Below, piece by piece: positions 22,161 to 32,279 of a stretch of DNA of 64,000 nt. The DNA comes from Isoetes taiwanensis (Eukaryota; Streptophyta; Lycopodiopsida; Isoetales; Isoetaceae). The stretch covers positions 4,314,792-4,378,791 of the forward strand of contig JAJEKV010000017.1 of assembly GCA_021234155.1 (NCBI GenBank), given 5' to 3'. Every line of letters begins with the position of its first letter. Position 1 is the first letter of the stretch. The notes under the pieces are model-generated. The model was not told where the DNA came from, made no database searches, and saw only the letters and a list, made by a program, of their open reading frames with translations. Made by a program: the position numbers and the translations under genes.

Positions 22161-23450
22161 CTAGACACCACTACTCCACACGAACTTTGTTCACATTGCA
22201 GTAACCATCTTCTTTGCAAATATTAGAGAAGGTGTATCCCAACCACACAGTGTATATCTCTTCGAGTTCTGGTACTATAAGCGCAAATTGATGGCAAATC
22301 AAGTCCACTTTGGGATCATAACTCTCCAAGCCGAGATGTTTAGGCCTCCCTTTCCTAGGACTAATGTAATGTTGGTCAGCAGTTGGAGCAACCATCGATA
22401 TGCAAATACTACTAATTCCATCATTAAATTCCTTAGGTGTTTCCAAATCTCTCCACCCAATCTTAGATAGCCATCCATCTTTCAATTCATTGGGGGATGT
22501 ATCTACTTTTCCCAATAAGTCATGTGCCGGTGTCCAGTAATTTATCAATGCAAAGTTGGTATCATCGGGGTTACGTTATCAATGCTTGATGTATTCAGAA
22601 ATGTCTTCAAATGTGCTTTGCAATGAATCCACCTCTAGATAAGGCTTAAGAGCTTTTGGTTGACCCCTGGATATCTTAGCTTTGCCATTCTCATCTTCGA
22701 ACCATATTTTTACTCTATCTGGCCTCCATCTCTTATCTGAAGGCCGCATCTTCCATTGCATTATTGGCTTCCCTTCTTTGACCCAAAAAGTGTACTGAAG
22801 ATGTCTAGACTGGCCTTCCATATTTTTTTTTGGAAGGTAAGAACTTTTTATATTGTTCAGATTGGAAGAAGTACAATACAAAGATCCCTCATGGATCAGA
22901 TATAATTTAAGTAAGATCCCATATAGATCTGAATCATATCTGCAATTATAGTACTCATAAGAATCTCTCAACCTCTTCTTCTATCTAACTAGTACTATAG
23001 TATGAACATCTTCTCAGTTAAATAAAATATTACAGGAGTCGAATGCCCATTTTTCACAAGCTGCAGATAAATCCCGAATGCTCTAAGAAACCTCTAGCAA
23101 AAATAGAAATGGAAACGAAAGGGATGAAGAGTAACCTGAACAATCTCCCACACTGCTTAGAGAAACCAACATGCTTCAATCTCTGATCAAAATCAACAGA
23201 TTTACTACCAAATGTCATGTCATGTGTACAACCTTCCACAAAACTTTTCCACAATCAGGCGCCTCCTATATGAGCAACCCTATAGAAGAAGATGAAATGC
23301 ATTCGCTAAGAACTTTTGGCCACAGTTTAAGATTTCAACTGCATACTATACTTTCCAAACAATATATCCACATCTTCATGAGTATGTCCAGGCATTAGGA
23401 ACCCTAAATTCACTCTTTCAAAGACACCCACAACTATGAAGTAAGATAGA
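22161..23450 (-). pseudogene. DUF7869-like gene, 3' part, disrupted
   Basis: Minus-strand reading: GVFERVNLGFLMPGHTHEDV (about 23420-23340), whose GHTHEDxD motif is the signature of DUF7869 proteins, common in transposon-associated genes. After frame breaks come HDMTFGSKSVDFDQRLKHVG (~23220), YTFWVKEGKPIMQWKMRPSD with WRPDRVKIWFEDENGKAKIS (~22780-22660), then ALINYWTPAHDLLG and CHQFALIVPELEEIYTVWLG (~22550-22240), stop at 22171-22173. A ~10-base T run at 22829 followed by GGAAGGTAAGAAC resembles a retroposon tail and may mark an insertion or a retained intron. The gene's 5' half is missing, cut where the LINE A tail begins. The family name is from memory. Confidence 0.68.
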
Positions 23451-23718
23451 AATGAGAATAGAATAGAATAGAATAGAATTATTGTCCCTTGTGCCCTGAG
23501 GCCCCTGGACTGATGTAGCATGGGCGAAGCTCCCAAAAGGGCTACTAGCACATCACACCGATATATTGTAACCTTTTACTCAAGGCTTATCTTAGTTTCT
23601 ATTAGTCCTAGGCACTCCGGCTTATGATCGGCTTCATGGCGTCTGCGAGGGTCGCGTCGTTATCAATCAGCTTTAAGCCGAGCGTTTGTGGGCTTTAAAG
23701 TCTCACCTCTGGGGTGAT

Positions 23719-24353
23719 TCATATGATAAGCCCTCTTTCTTTGTGTGCTTCTCGATGCTTGGTTATCATCTCCTGAATTGCATCTGCCAGATCCTTCATT
23801 GTGTCTACCCTCGTCATTAGGGCATGTACTGGCTGCCCCCATCTTATGCCTCTGTACTTGTTCCCGACGTCTTCGTACATTGGACATTCGTTTAGCATGT
23901 GGTTCTCATCTTCTACTTTTCTTGTGTTGCAGATTCTGCATATCCGATTCTCCCTTTCTATTTTCCTCCATCTGTCCTTTTCAATTCTTAGATCGTGGCT
24001 CCCCATCCTAAATCTCGCCATGGCGTCTCTCCTAGCCTTCCCTAGCATGTTGTCTCGGTACTTCTGTTGCCCTATCTGTTGTTCTGGGTTGAAAACTGTC
24101 ATGAGCTAGAGTGTCTTGGGTCCGGTATGTTTCTGCAACCATGCCCGTGTGCCTTGTCGGCCCAGTCTTCATTCCATTTCCCTTCGTTTACTGGATCACT
24201 CAGGTTCATCCCCATTTCTCTGGACCATATCACTACATCCTTGAACCATCCACTACTTACGATGATGTGTGATTTTGCTGACTCGTTGATTGCAATGCTT
24301 GACAGCTTCCCCGGGTGACCCCCTGCATTGTCTTTTATATAGTTCTCTCCCAC
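23719..24353 (-). pseudogene. LINE A C-terminal region with Cys/His motif
   Basis: Two frames: one near 24353-24099 (IIVSSGWFKDVVIWSREMG) and one at 24102-23719 with ARFRMGSHDLRIEKDRW then ICRICNTRKVEDENHMLNEC. The C-x2-C-x7-H-x4-C spacing matches the zinc-binding segment found after RT in many LINEs. It probably binds the element RNA or target DNA. Confidence 0.78.
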
Positions 24354-24849
24354 GCTCTCACTTCCATTGGTTTCTGGCCTGTCTCGTATATCATCACTGC
24401 CAGGGGGGTGCTTGCCCGCACCTTAAATTCCTGTTCATGCCATTGTCTAAGGATCCCTTCTTGTTTGTCCCATTTCTTATCTGGTAGGCCTGCTCCCCAT
24501 GCCTCAGCCCCACATAGTTGCATCGATACTACCACTCACTGAACAGATAACACTTGATCTCCCAGTCGATTATTCTGCTTTTATTACAGAAATTTTTCAT
24601 AGTGAAGTAGCTCCCAATGGCTGATTGAAACCTGGCATCTGCGCCTTTAGCCCATTTCCCTGTGACATGTGTGTCATATCCCAAATATTTGTATTCTGTT
24701 GCTTCCTCCTATTCTGCCCCCATATACCTGAAGGGTCTGTGTCTGTTCCTGTTACCGAAAATGACTATTTTGGTTTTCGTGAGGTTCACCGTTAACCCTG
24801 TTCTCTCACAGAAGATCTCTAGAAGCCCTAGCAACTTGTGCATATCCCT

Positions 24850-25820
24850 TTATTTTTTGTAGCCATCATGCTCAAATCATCAGCATAGAGCATAATGGGT
24901 ACTTTGGTGTCTCCTAGTATTGGGGCGTCTGTATCCCCTTGTTGCTATGCTATGAAACCTTGTAGTGCATCTATATATATTCCGAACAAAGTCGGCGATA
25001 GAGGGCACCCCTGTTTGACTTCTGTATCGCAATTTTATCGCCTGTCCTTCCTGTTCCATTTTTGCATATACCCTGTGATATAGTCTTGTAATTGCTCCTA
25101 CCATATCCCCCGGTGCCTGCATATCTATTAATCTCTGTAGAAGCTTTTCCCTTAGTACAGTGTCAAATGCCTTTCTGAAGTCCACAAAGCAGCATACTAC
25201 TTTCCTTCCATGTGATCTGTTATGTTCTATTAGTATCCGGAGGGTTATTAGATGATCTGTTGTTGGGTGTTTCGGCCTGAAGCCTGCCTGTCCTTGTGCC
25301 CTCAGGTTTCCTGTTTCTGCCCACTGTTTTAATTTGTTGTCCAATACTTTTCCGAACCATTTCGCGAAGATAGAGCTCACCATTATTGTCCTATATTTCC
25401 CAGGTTCTTCACTGCTTCCCCCTTTATGTAGAGGTATTACCCTGTTGTATGCCCATCTGTCTGGGAGCCCTGTATGAATTATGCCATTGAAAATATCAGT
25501 AACCTGCTTCCCAATTACTGTATCCGTGCATTTTAGTAATTCTGCAGTCAGTCCATAGAGGTCTGGGGCTTTGTTATTAGCCATCCTGTTTAGTGCTATC
25601 ATTACTTCCTGTATGCTGAAGCACGGTTCATCCATCTCCTGTAGGGCGGGTATTGGCATTGGAGATGTCCCCGTCTTATATAGTTTCTCAAGGTATTTCT
25701 CCCATCCGACTCTTCGATACTATTCAGTGTTTTCTCAGTTTTCCTATTCCCTTCTCCCTTTATTCTAAGCCCCCTCCAGAAATTCCGAGTTGATGCTGCA
25801 TCAGGCTTTTGTTTTGCTTA
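24850..25820 (-). pseudogene. LINE A reverse transcriptase, frameshifted
   Basis: Recognisable RT blocks in order: NNKAPDLYGLTAELLK, YRTIMVSSIFAKWFGKVLD, QAGFRPKHPTTDHL and motif A CCFVDFRKAFDTV. After a one-base shift near 25020, motif B (QGCPLSPTLFGIYIDAL) appears in another frame, followed by an in-frame TAG and motif C YADD (24876-24887). The catalytic Asp residues of motifs A and C are all present, but the broken frame means no full enzyme can be made. Confidence 0.88.
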
Positions 25821-26104
25821 GACTTCAACATTCTTAGGTATACCGTTCTTTCCATTCGGTATGTGTCTCTGCCTATGTGTGCTCTGACTGTTCCTTTTTG
25901 TTCCCTTCACTCCTCATCATACCATACAGAGACTTTGAATGCATTGTTCCTCCTGGGCCTCTTTCGTTTCCCGAAAACCTCTGTTGCCACCTTCACCATT
26001 ATGTCGTTAAGCATGTTTCCATTCTCGTCTGCCCTATGCTCCTCCCATGACCAGTTTCCCATTTCTGTTCTGACACTTCGCGTGAATGTATCTGCGCACT
26101 TACC

Positions 26105-26870
26105 CTAGAACTGTTTTTTCATTTTCGTGTCATTTTCTTCCTGTGGGCTATCCCCCTGTGCTTGCGCAACCCCTCTGAACATTACCTGAATGGGTCTGTG
26201 ACTCTCCCTCTTTCCAGTCGGCCATTCCAGTAGCTCTAAGCTTGAGATGTTTACCACTGCTTGGTCATTCAGGATCACATAATCTACTATGCTTCTCCCA
26301 TGTACATTCGACTCGTGAAATTCTCGGATCCATACCATTTTTGTCTCCCCATTGGCTATGATGACTCCACATCAGCGTGCATACTTCCAACAGTAATTCT
26401 CCTTTGGCATTGATCGCTGCCTTGTCTTCCGTAATTCTGCTCCAATCCTGTGACCTCGCAGTATGTGTCCACTGCCCATTCTTTTCGTTTATGCTACTGA
26501 TTTGTACTTGTTCCTGGCCTGTTCTGGCATTTAGGTCTCCTATTAGGATCATAGATCCCTAGTCCTTCCATTTCATCATACTCTCCCCCAGGTCTAGCAA
26601 TTCTAATTTGTCACTGTTCGGCGGGTAACACGCTATGATCAAAATTGAATCTTTTTTGTTTTGCAGTTGAATACTTAGTATCATGTATCTTTTATTGATA
26701 TCTGAATGTAAAATACATGCATTCTCTGCTACACTCTCTTTCACATAGCAAGCTAGGCATGCGCTACCTCTTCCTACTTTAAAGTCCTTATCTTTCCAAT
26801 ATGTGAATAGCTGGTACCTGTTTAGGGTCTCGATTGCGGTGTATCCATTGCGTTGTCGGTGGTGCGACAT
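26105..26870 (-). pseudogene. LINE A endonuclease domain (APE-like), frameshifted
   Basis: Starts MSHHRQRNGYTAIETLNRY; contains SILIIACYPPNSDKLELLD, a stop, then MILIGDLNARTGQEQ, the conserved GDxNAR motif of apurinic-type endonucleases that nick target DNA. It runs on with VDYVILNDQAVVNI, where the frame has shifted. At least one stop (~26560) and one frameshift (~26330) break it. Confidence 0.82.
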
Positions 26871-26888
26871 GGTGGGATGCCATTTTAG

Positions 26889-27326
26889 AGAGCACCTGTG
26901 GCAATCGACTTATCCTTCTGAGGATCTGGCAAGGTAAGAACTGGTGCAAAGGTCAATGCATCCTTAAGCTTTTGGAAACATGATTGTACCTTTTCTTGCC
27001 AATATTTAATCCAATCTATTACCCTCTGCAATTGCTTCTTAAGTTTAACTAGTTCAGGAATACTCATACAGTAAGGAGCCTTAATAGTAGGCTTTGTATT
27101 AGGCGCAAGCGCAATTACATTCTACTCCTCTAAAGGGTGGCAATTCTTCAATCTCATCAAGAAAAATGTCATGGAACTCCCTAATCAAGTTACCAATGGC
27201 ATTGGGTAACCCATGAATAACTTCTTCTTGCTTGGACAATGATTGGACAGATGCAAGTCGAACAATACAAGCAATCTTATTCTTTCGGATTGCCTTATCC
27301 AATTGTCTCAATGATATGCACTCCAT
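26889..27326 (-). pseudogene. Gypsy RT linker with the catalytic core missing
   Basis: Reads LIREFHDIFLDEIEELPPFR (normal lead-in to RT) and IKAPYCMSIPELVKLKKQLQ, then, within ~20 residues, CFQKLKDALTFAPVLTLPDP, which in intact elements lies after the RT palm. The whole stretch that should hold YxDD is gone, so RT was lost by an internal deletion before or apart from the LINE A event. The frame ends at 26888 against LINE A. Confidence 0.85.
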
Positions 27327-27346
27327 GAGTGGATTAACTGGGTTAC

Positions 27347-27680
27347 CTAATATGGTGACGATGTACCATTAGAGGCATTGAATGTAATCTGTTGTTTTTT
27401 ACAATCAATGTTAGCCTTAGCAGCGGCCAAGAATTCCATGCTGACGATAAGGTCATACTTGCCAATGTTCGTAAATTCAGCACCCAAAGCCACTGATGCT
27501 TCTAGCAACTGGATATCCAAGTTGAGGTGGCGCTCCTGAGTATGAGGGATAGCCCCACTGGCTAAGACAACTGGCCATGTTTTGGATCCTAAGGGACAAA
27601 GATGCAAAATTTCAGTCAGCCTAGGAGATGCAAAATTATGTGTGCTACTTGTATCCATAAGAATGACAAAAGGCTTGGAG
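27347..27680 (-). pseudogene. Gypsy aspartic protease with altered active site
   Basis: The reading FVILMDTSSTHNFASPRL aligns with the retropepsin entry motif (usually D-S/T-G-A-T-HNF). Here the Gly after Asp-Thr is Ser, which should harm the active site. Further on, YDLIVSMEFLAAAKANIDCK matches the usual YDVILGMDWL region with two substitutions. It would process Gag-Pol if active. Confidence 0.82.
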
Positions 27681-27870
27681 TCTATAGAGTGGATATGACG
27701 GAGGGCTGACTATCCACATTTCCCATTTCTATATCAGCAAAGATGTGGGACTCACCTTGTATGTAATCGCATGCTTACTCCTTAGCTAAGGTAGGAAGGT
27801 TGCACAAGGCTGGCAGTTCCTCCCTCTCCACCTCTGCCAAGTCAGCCTGGGCCTCTTGGGTAACATAAGG

Positions 27871-27912
27871 ACATTCCTGCATGCGGTGCCATGGTCGGAA
27901 GCAACAGAAACA
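27871..27912 (-). other. CCHC zinc knuckle of the gypsy nucleocapsid
   Basis: The 14-residue peptide CFCCFRPWHRMQEC fits C-x2-C-x4-H-x4-C exactly. In gag it binds the genomic RNA. It lies between the capsid-like region and the protease, as expected. Confidence 0.85.
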
Positions 27913-28337
27913 AGCTTTGTCCTTTCTTAGCTGTTCTCAAGCTTCCCTGCAAACGGACTCGAGAATCTGCTGCATGATTCTTGTAACATTTGTTGGCTTA
28001 TCTGGAAGATTAAAGATCACCTTCTTATCATTCTTCCGATAAGGAAGCTATGGTGGAGGTCTCGGACTAGGTGAATGTGCTTTATAGGGCGCATATGGCT
28101 TACCTCCCCTAAAAGTTGAGGCTACGGATAAGAATATTTTGGCGTTTCTTATTCTAAGAGCTTTAGCTTCAGCTTTGGCAACCGTCTTAGGGTCGATGGC
28201 TCACACCATCTTCTTAAGGCTTGGTGATAAACCATCAATATACCCTTCAACTGCATGGCATTCTGTGATAGCGAGAACATACAATAAAAGATACATGAAC
28301 TCGTCTGTGTAGGCTTGGATGGATATACTCTGCTGTT

Positions 28338-29000
28338 CTAAGTGGTAAACGGTTTGGATCTGTTGGCATCAGTGTGCTTGTGGGACTTAAATGCCTTGAA
28401 AAATGTTTTAAACCTACATTTGCTCCTAGTCAATCCATAAGTCTTAACATATCCCTTCCACCAAATGCATGCAGAACCTGTAAGGCTGGTAGTTGTAACT
28501 TTGTCAATATCTTTCTCCATCATGGCATAGGATTTTCCGAACTCGTGCATTTCATCTAACCATGACCCTGCATTAATACCAGACCTAGAGTTTTGTGAAA
28601 ACTGAACAAGTTTGCGATTCTTCCAAATACTAGTAATTGCAGGGTCAACTGTCATTTGATAATCCTTCTTGTTGGATTTGACAAGCTCTACTTCTAAGGC
28701 TGAAGATTCTGAGTTCGGAATCAGATGTGGAAGAGCTACGATTGCGCTTGGAATATGTCAGGGAACAACAGCCATTGCCAATGCAGGTGGCGGCATCATC
28801 TGATTAGGTTCAGCTGTAGGCAGTTCGGGACCGTATTTTTGGAGCATAGGTGGTGGATTTCTTTGTAACATATAAGCCTAAAGTTCGATCATTTGATGCT
28901 TGATGAGAATGAGTTCTTGTTTAGGGATCAAGCATCCATGTTCCACTGATGTTGCCCAGAGTGGGTTCCGTATTCCGTCTATAGCAAAGAGAAATTTGGT
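28338..29000 (-). pseudogene. Gypsy gag (capsid-like) region, degraded
   Basis: The open part (28655-28338) has TVDPAITSIWKNRK, SWLDEMHEFGKSY, and LTGSACIWWKGYVKTYG, the Ala-x-x-WW block typical of gypsy gag (retrotransposon gag domain). Upstream to ~29000 only Pro/Met-rich scraps with stops remain. Confidence 0.72.
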
Positions 29001-30400
29001 TATAGACGAGAAGTATAGACGACTCCAATTAAGAATATGATTTAACATACACAAACTTCATTGACACTTAAAGGGGTTCTAAACAGACCATTGTCAGTCA
29101 AAATTATTTTATATAATGCAAATAAGATGGCTAGTTATGGCTACAAAAGATGTAAAAGTGCCCGAGGCCAATACAATTTACAACATCACAAAATTTTTGT
29201 CAAGAACTTGGTCCTGCCTCATCCTGCATAGGAGTTGGAAGGTCAGGTGGTTTTCGGTGACGAAGCAAGACAACACTGAGGCTAACAATGACGACAGCTG
29301 CTGACGAAATCTCTGATGGGAAGAAAGTCGCCAATGTCACTGCCACGAGCATTTTCATGCTCATCCAGGCAGCAATGTCATGGCCCAGGACAGTAATGGC
29401 AATATCATATCGCGCCAACGCTCGGACAACCCACTAGGATGCCTTCGGCCTCAGGAGCTAGATCCTTTGCAATGAGCAGCACTTGTCCCTCCTTAAAGGC
29501 AGAGAGGAAGAAGTGGGCGACATGATTGCCCAAGCCCTTTGCTTTGGCCGAGGTGGAGGGGGCAAGTTCTTTATCCTTGTAGGAGGTTGGGGGTGAGATA
29601 CGCGGGGATTTCCTCCCACACATATTTCTGACCCTGCCTCGTCATAGGAGTATAATGGTAAAGCGAAGGTGACCCCTTCTATGGTGCAGTATATGTCGCC
29701 CAGGTAGAGGTACTAAATGCCTCTAACCTTAGGGTCCCCACTATTGCTATCTCTTAGGCGGTGCCATGGCCATCTCCATGACATGCTGTGCTTCCATCTG
29801 TGCGAGTTCTCAATACTTACAGCTTCAGTCGGCAAAGGGTAATACTAGATAAGAATCCAAACTTTTCTAGCTGCTGCAAAAGGGTGTAACTCTTGTCCAT
29901 CGCTTTAAGCTTATGCAAGAACCTTTCTGTGAGATGGAACACGGGATAATGTATCCAGAATTCCATGATAAAGCAGAAGAGTAGCTGGTCAAGGAGGAGG
30001 TCTAGCATCTCCATGTCACCGGCTAATTTATACACTAGCTCTGCAAAGAATCCGAGAGACTGTGAGGGTTTCATAGCTCTAGGTTTCATGGTGTGCATCA
30101 TGGCTTGAGTGGAGGTAGGTGCTGGAAAGGTGCAAGGGCAGTATCTATGCTAGAGTCAGCTATGGTAGGAAGGGGTTCGAGCTCCAAGTCTGGCGGCAGG
30201 GAGAACTCTAGAAACCAAAAAACGAACGAAAAGGGAGCGTCCAAATCAAAAATAATTTTCAACCTTTTTTTTAAGGTATACATTTTTTTTACATGGCACT
30301 TTTATATGCACGTGTATAAAGTTGCGATGCTGGAGTTTTTTTAGTTTAGAATCAAAAAACTAATTAGGGCATGGCCAGTGCTATGATCTGATCTACCGAG
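29001..30400 (-). other. Long leader between PBS and gag with unexplained open frames
   Basis: About 1.4 kb lie between the primer-binding site and gag. Minus-strand frames at 30101-29817 (e.g. GDMEMLDLLLDQLLFCFIME), 29623-29405 and 29418-29200 (hydrophobic AAVVIVSLSVVLLRHRK) do not resemble gag or pol. They could be captured host sequence or an untranslated leader; I recognise no family. Confidence 0.45.
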
Positions 30401-30418
30401 ATCATGGCTTTGATACTA
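30401..30418 (-). promoter_or_regulatory. Primer-binding site, tRNA-iMet type
   Basis: On the element strand, two bases after the 5' LTR, the sequence TAGTATCAAAGCCATGAT matches the usual plant PBS TGGTATCAGAGCCATGAT at 16 of 18 positions. It is complementary to the 3' end of initiator-Met tRNA. Confidence 0.88.
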
Positions 30419-30419
30419 T

Positions 30420-30750
30420 TGTGACGCTCCCCGAGTCTATACGATGCTCCCATTGTACCGGCTATAAGCCTAGCACATCCCCAATAGCCACGCTCAGCAA
30501 GGGTGCACCTCCATTTCACCATTATGTCCATTGTATGGTGCTCAATCTTGGCATAGCATGCACATCCAAATGGGTTCTTGTGCACAGGCCGTATCTATTG
30601 GGATTTACAGGATGTTAGATAGAAACATCTCTACTCTACTAGCCTTTAGGTCTCTACCCCCTTTAAATACATAAATCCATTCATAATCTCAACTTAAGTA
30701 ACAAATAGAGATCGACCATATAACTATTCATACAAGGGTTAGCTAGAAGC
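30420..30750 (-). repeat. 5' LTR of the gypsy element, first part (interrupted)
   Basis: Starts TGTGACGCTCC and matches the left LTR from ACCGGCTATAAGCC onward, after skipping ~735 bp. It is broken at 30750 by LINE B; the LTR resumes at 37767. Confidence 0.88.
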
Positions 30751-31514
30751 GAGGACGAGGAGCAGGGAGAAAAATGAGCGCATCCTTCTCGCGCCTCGGG
30801 ACCCGTGCATCACCCAGCCCTGATGGATGAGGCTTTGCGGTCATTCCTCCCCAGGGCCATGAGAACACCCTTCAAGCCATTGATGATTTGATTCAGTTAG
30901 CTAGTAATAACCAGTCTAGAATAGGTTTCTGTAGAGCAAATTTTGAGTTCTTTAACAGGTTTTATTTTTGCATCCTTTGTTTCGATAGAGTCGGTTCCCT
31001 CAGAGTCACAGCACATAGCTCTCAGCCTTATCTGGCTTTGGGCAACAGATTCGAGAGAAATCTCTTCCTTCTAGAGGTCCCTACAGAATTTAGAATTGAA
31101 CCTGTCCACCACTGGGCAGAATTTTTTGATCTCCAGCCAGCAGAAGTTTTTGTGGATCTTGGTATTGTAGTTTGGAGGTTTGGGGTGGCCAACTGATCTC
31201 GTCAGCAGATTGGTTCTCTATCTTTCTTTCTGATTCTTTCTGGTTTTTCCGGTTTGCTGTTTCTGACGGTTGATGGGACCCTCTTCCCCTGTTAGATCCT
31301 CGCACATGGTTCGAGTGGTGAAAGCGGTCCTTCTTGATTAAGATGGCAGCTTTCCTTTTTTTCTCAATCATTTCCTTTCCCTTGTCCTTTTTCTCCCTTT
31401 CTGATCTTCCGGCCCCTTTTGCATTTCTTTCCCCCCTTTCTTTCAATTTTCTTCTCTGTTAGCCTTCTTGTTTTTCCTTTCTTTGTCGACCGCTCCCCTC
31501 TTCTTTTCTGCACT

Positions 31515-32276
31515 ATGAGAACCAAAGGCTCGACGAGTAAACCGGCGGTTGGAGGACCTTCGTCCTCAACAAGAGTGCCTTACGAGTACAAAGACACTGA
31601 TCCAATCTTGATTATCCAAAGTTGGGATCAGATTTTTGTTCTGGATGACAAGAAAGATCAAACATGGATCAAGATGAAGGAACTAAAGGCTGCCTTTGAC
31701 ATAATCAGGGAGCAATAAGAAGCTGCCACAGAATGCATGGGAATATAGGAGGGGCAGATCTTGGTGTGCAAACTTGAAATGCAGAGGCTAGAGAACCAAT
31801 ATAAAGAAGGCAAAGCTAGTGACCGGGAAATAGCTTGCCAGATGCTTCAGAAAATTCAGGAGATGGACATTCTCCTGTACCAACTTATCAGAGTAAAGAC
31901 GGGACATTCAAAAGAGGACTGTTGCAGCCTCAAGAACCAAATTTTCAGAAGATCCATGACGGAAATGCTGCAGGCGGCTAAATGTTTAGTTGAAGAACTC
32001 GAAGATCTTGGGTGGAAATCCAAGGCCTCTTTCCGTTTGGTAAAAATTTGGGAGAAAGCCGATGATCATGTTATTGAGAACTTTCGGAAAGGTTTCAAAA
32101 ATAAACTTCCCCCTTTTGCCGCTGAAACTCTGAAGGAAGCGGAGATGGGTTACAAAACCTACCAACTCCCGCTCGAGACACCAACCAAGTGCAAAATTGC
32201 TTACAGTAATGGCTATTTTCACCCAACCGACTGTGCTAATTGTGATTGCCAAAACTGTACCAGCATCAAAGAGTAG
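31515..32276 (+). pseudogene. LINE B ORF1, N-terminal portion, with stops
   Basis: ATG at 31515 (MRTKGSTSKP), with WDQIFVLDDKKDQ, stop at 31716; the same frame resumes after a second stop (31746) and runs to 32274 with coiled-coil-like ENQYKEGKASDREIACQMLQ and a Cys-rich end CANCDCQNC. The matching right copy has the same stops. In L1 elements this region helps ORF1p assemble on RNA. Confidence 0.68.
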
Positions 32277-32279
32277 AAT

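Larger units (their letters stand above)
23455..26888 (-). mobile_element. Non-LTR retrotransposon 'LINE A', left copy, decayed
   Basis: Reading right to left: endonuclease, reverse transcriptase, Cys/His-rich C-terminal domain and a short tandem tail of TTCTA units (plus-strand 23455-23479) instead of poly-A. A microsatellite tail is typical of RTE/CR1-like LINEs rather than L1; the clade call is tentative. Frames are broken in several places. The 5' end lies close to 26888, where gypsy RT sequence starts; it may be truncated. A 32-bp stretch present in the right copy near 58692 is missing here at ~25784. Confidence 0.85.

Noticed and set aside
22161-22175. Possible Helitron 3' end (minus strand ends ...GTGTCTAG, a CTRR match)
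   Set aside because: No GC hairpin lies just upstream, the following base is T in one copy but G in the other, and no Rep/helicase is present.
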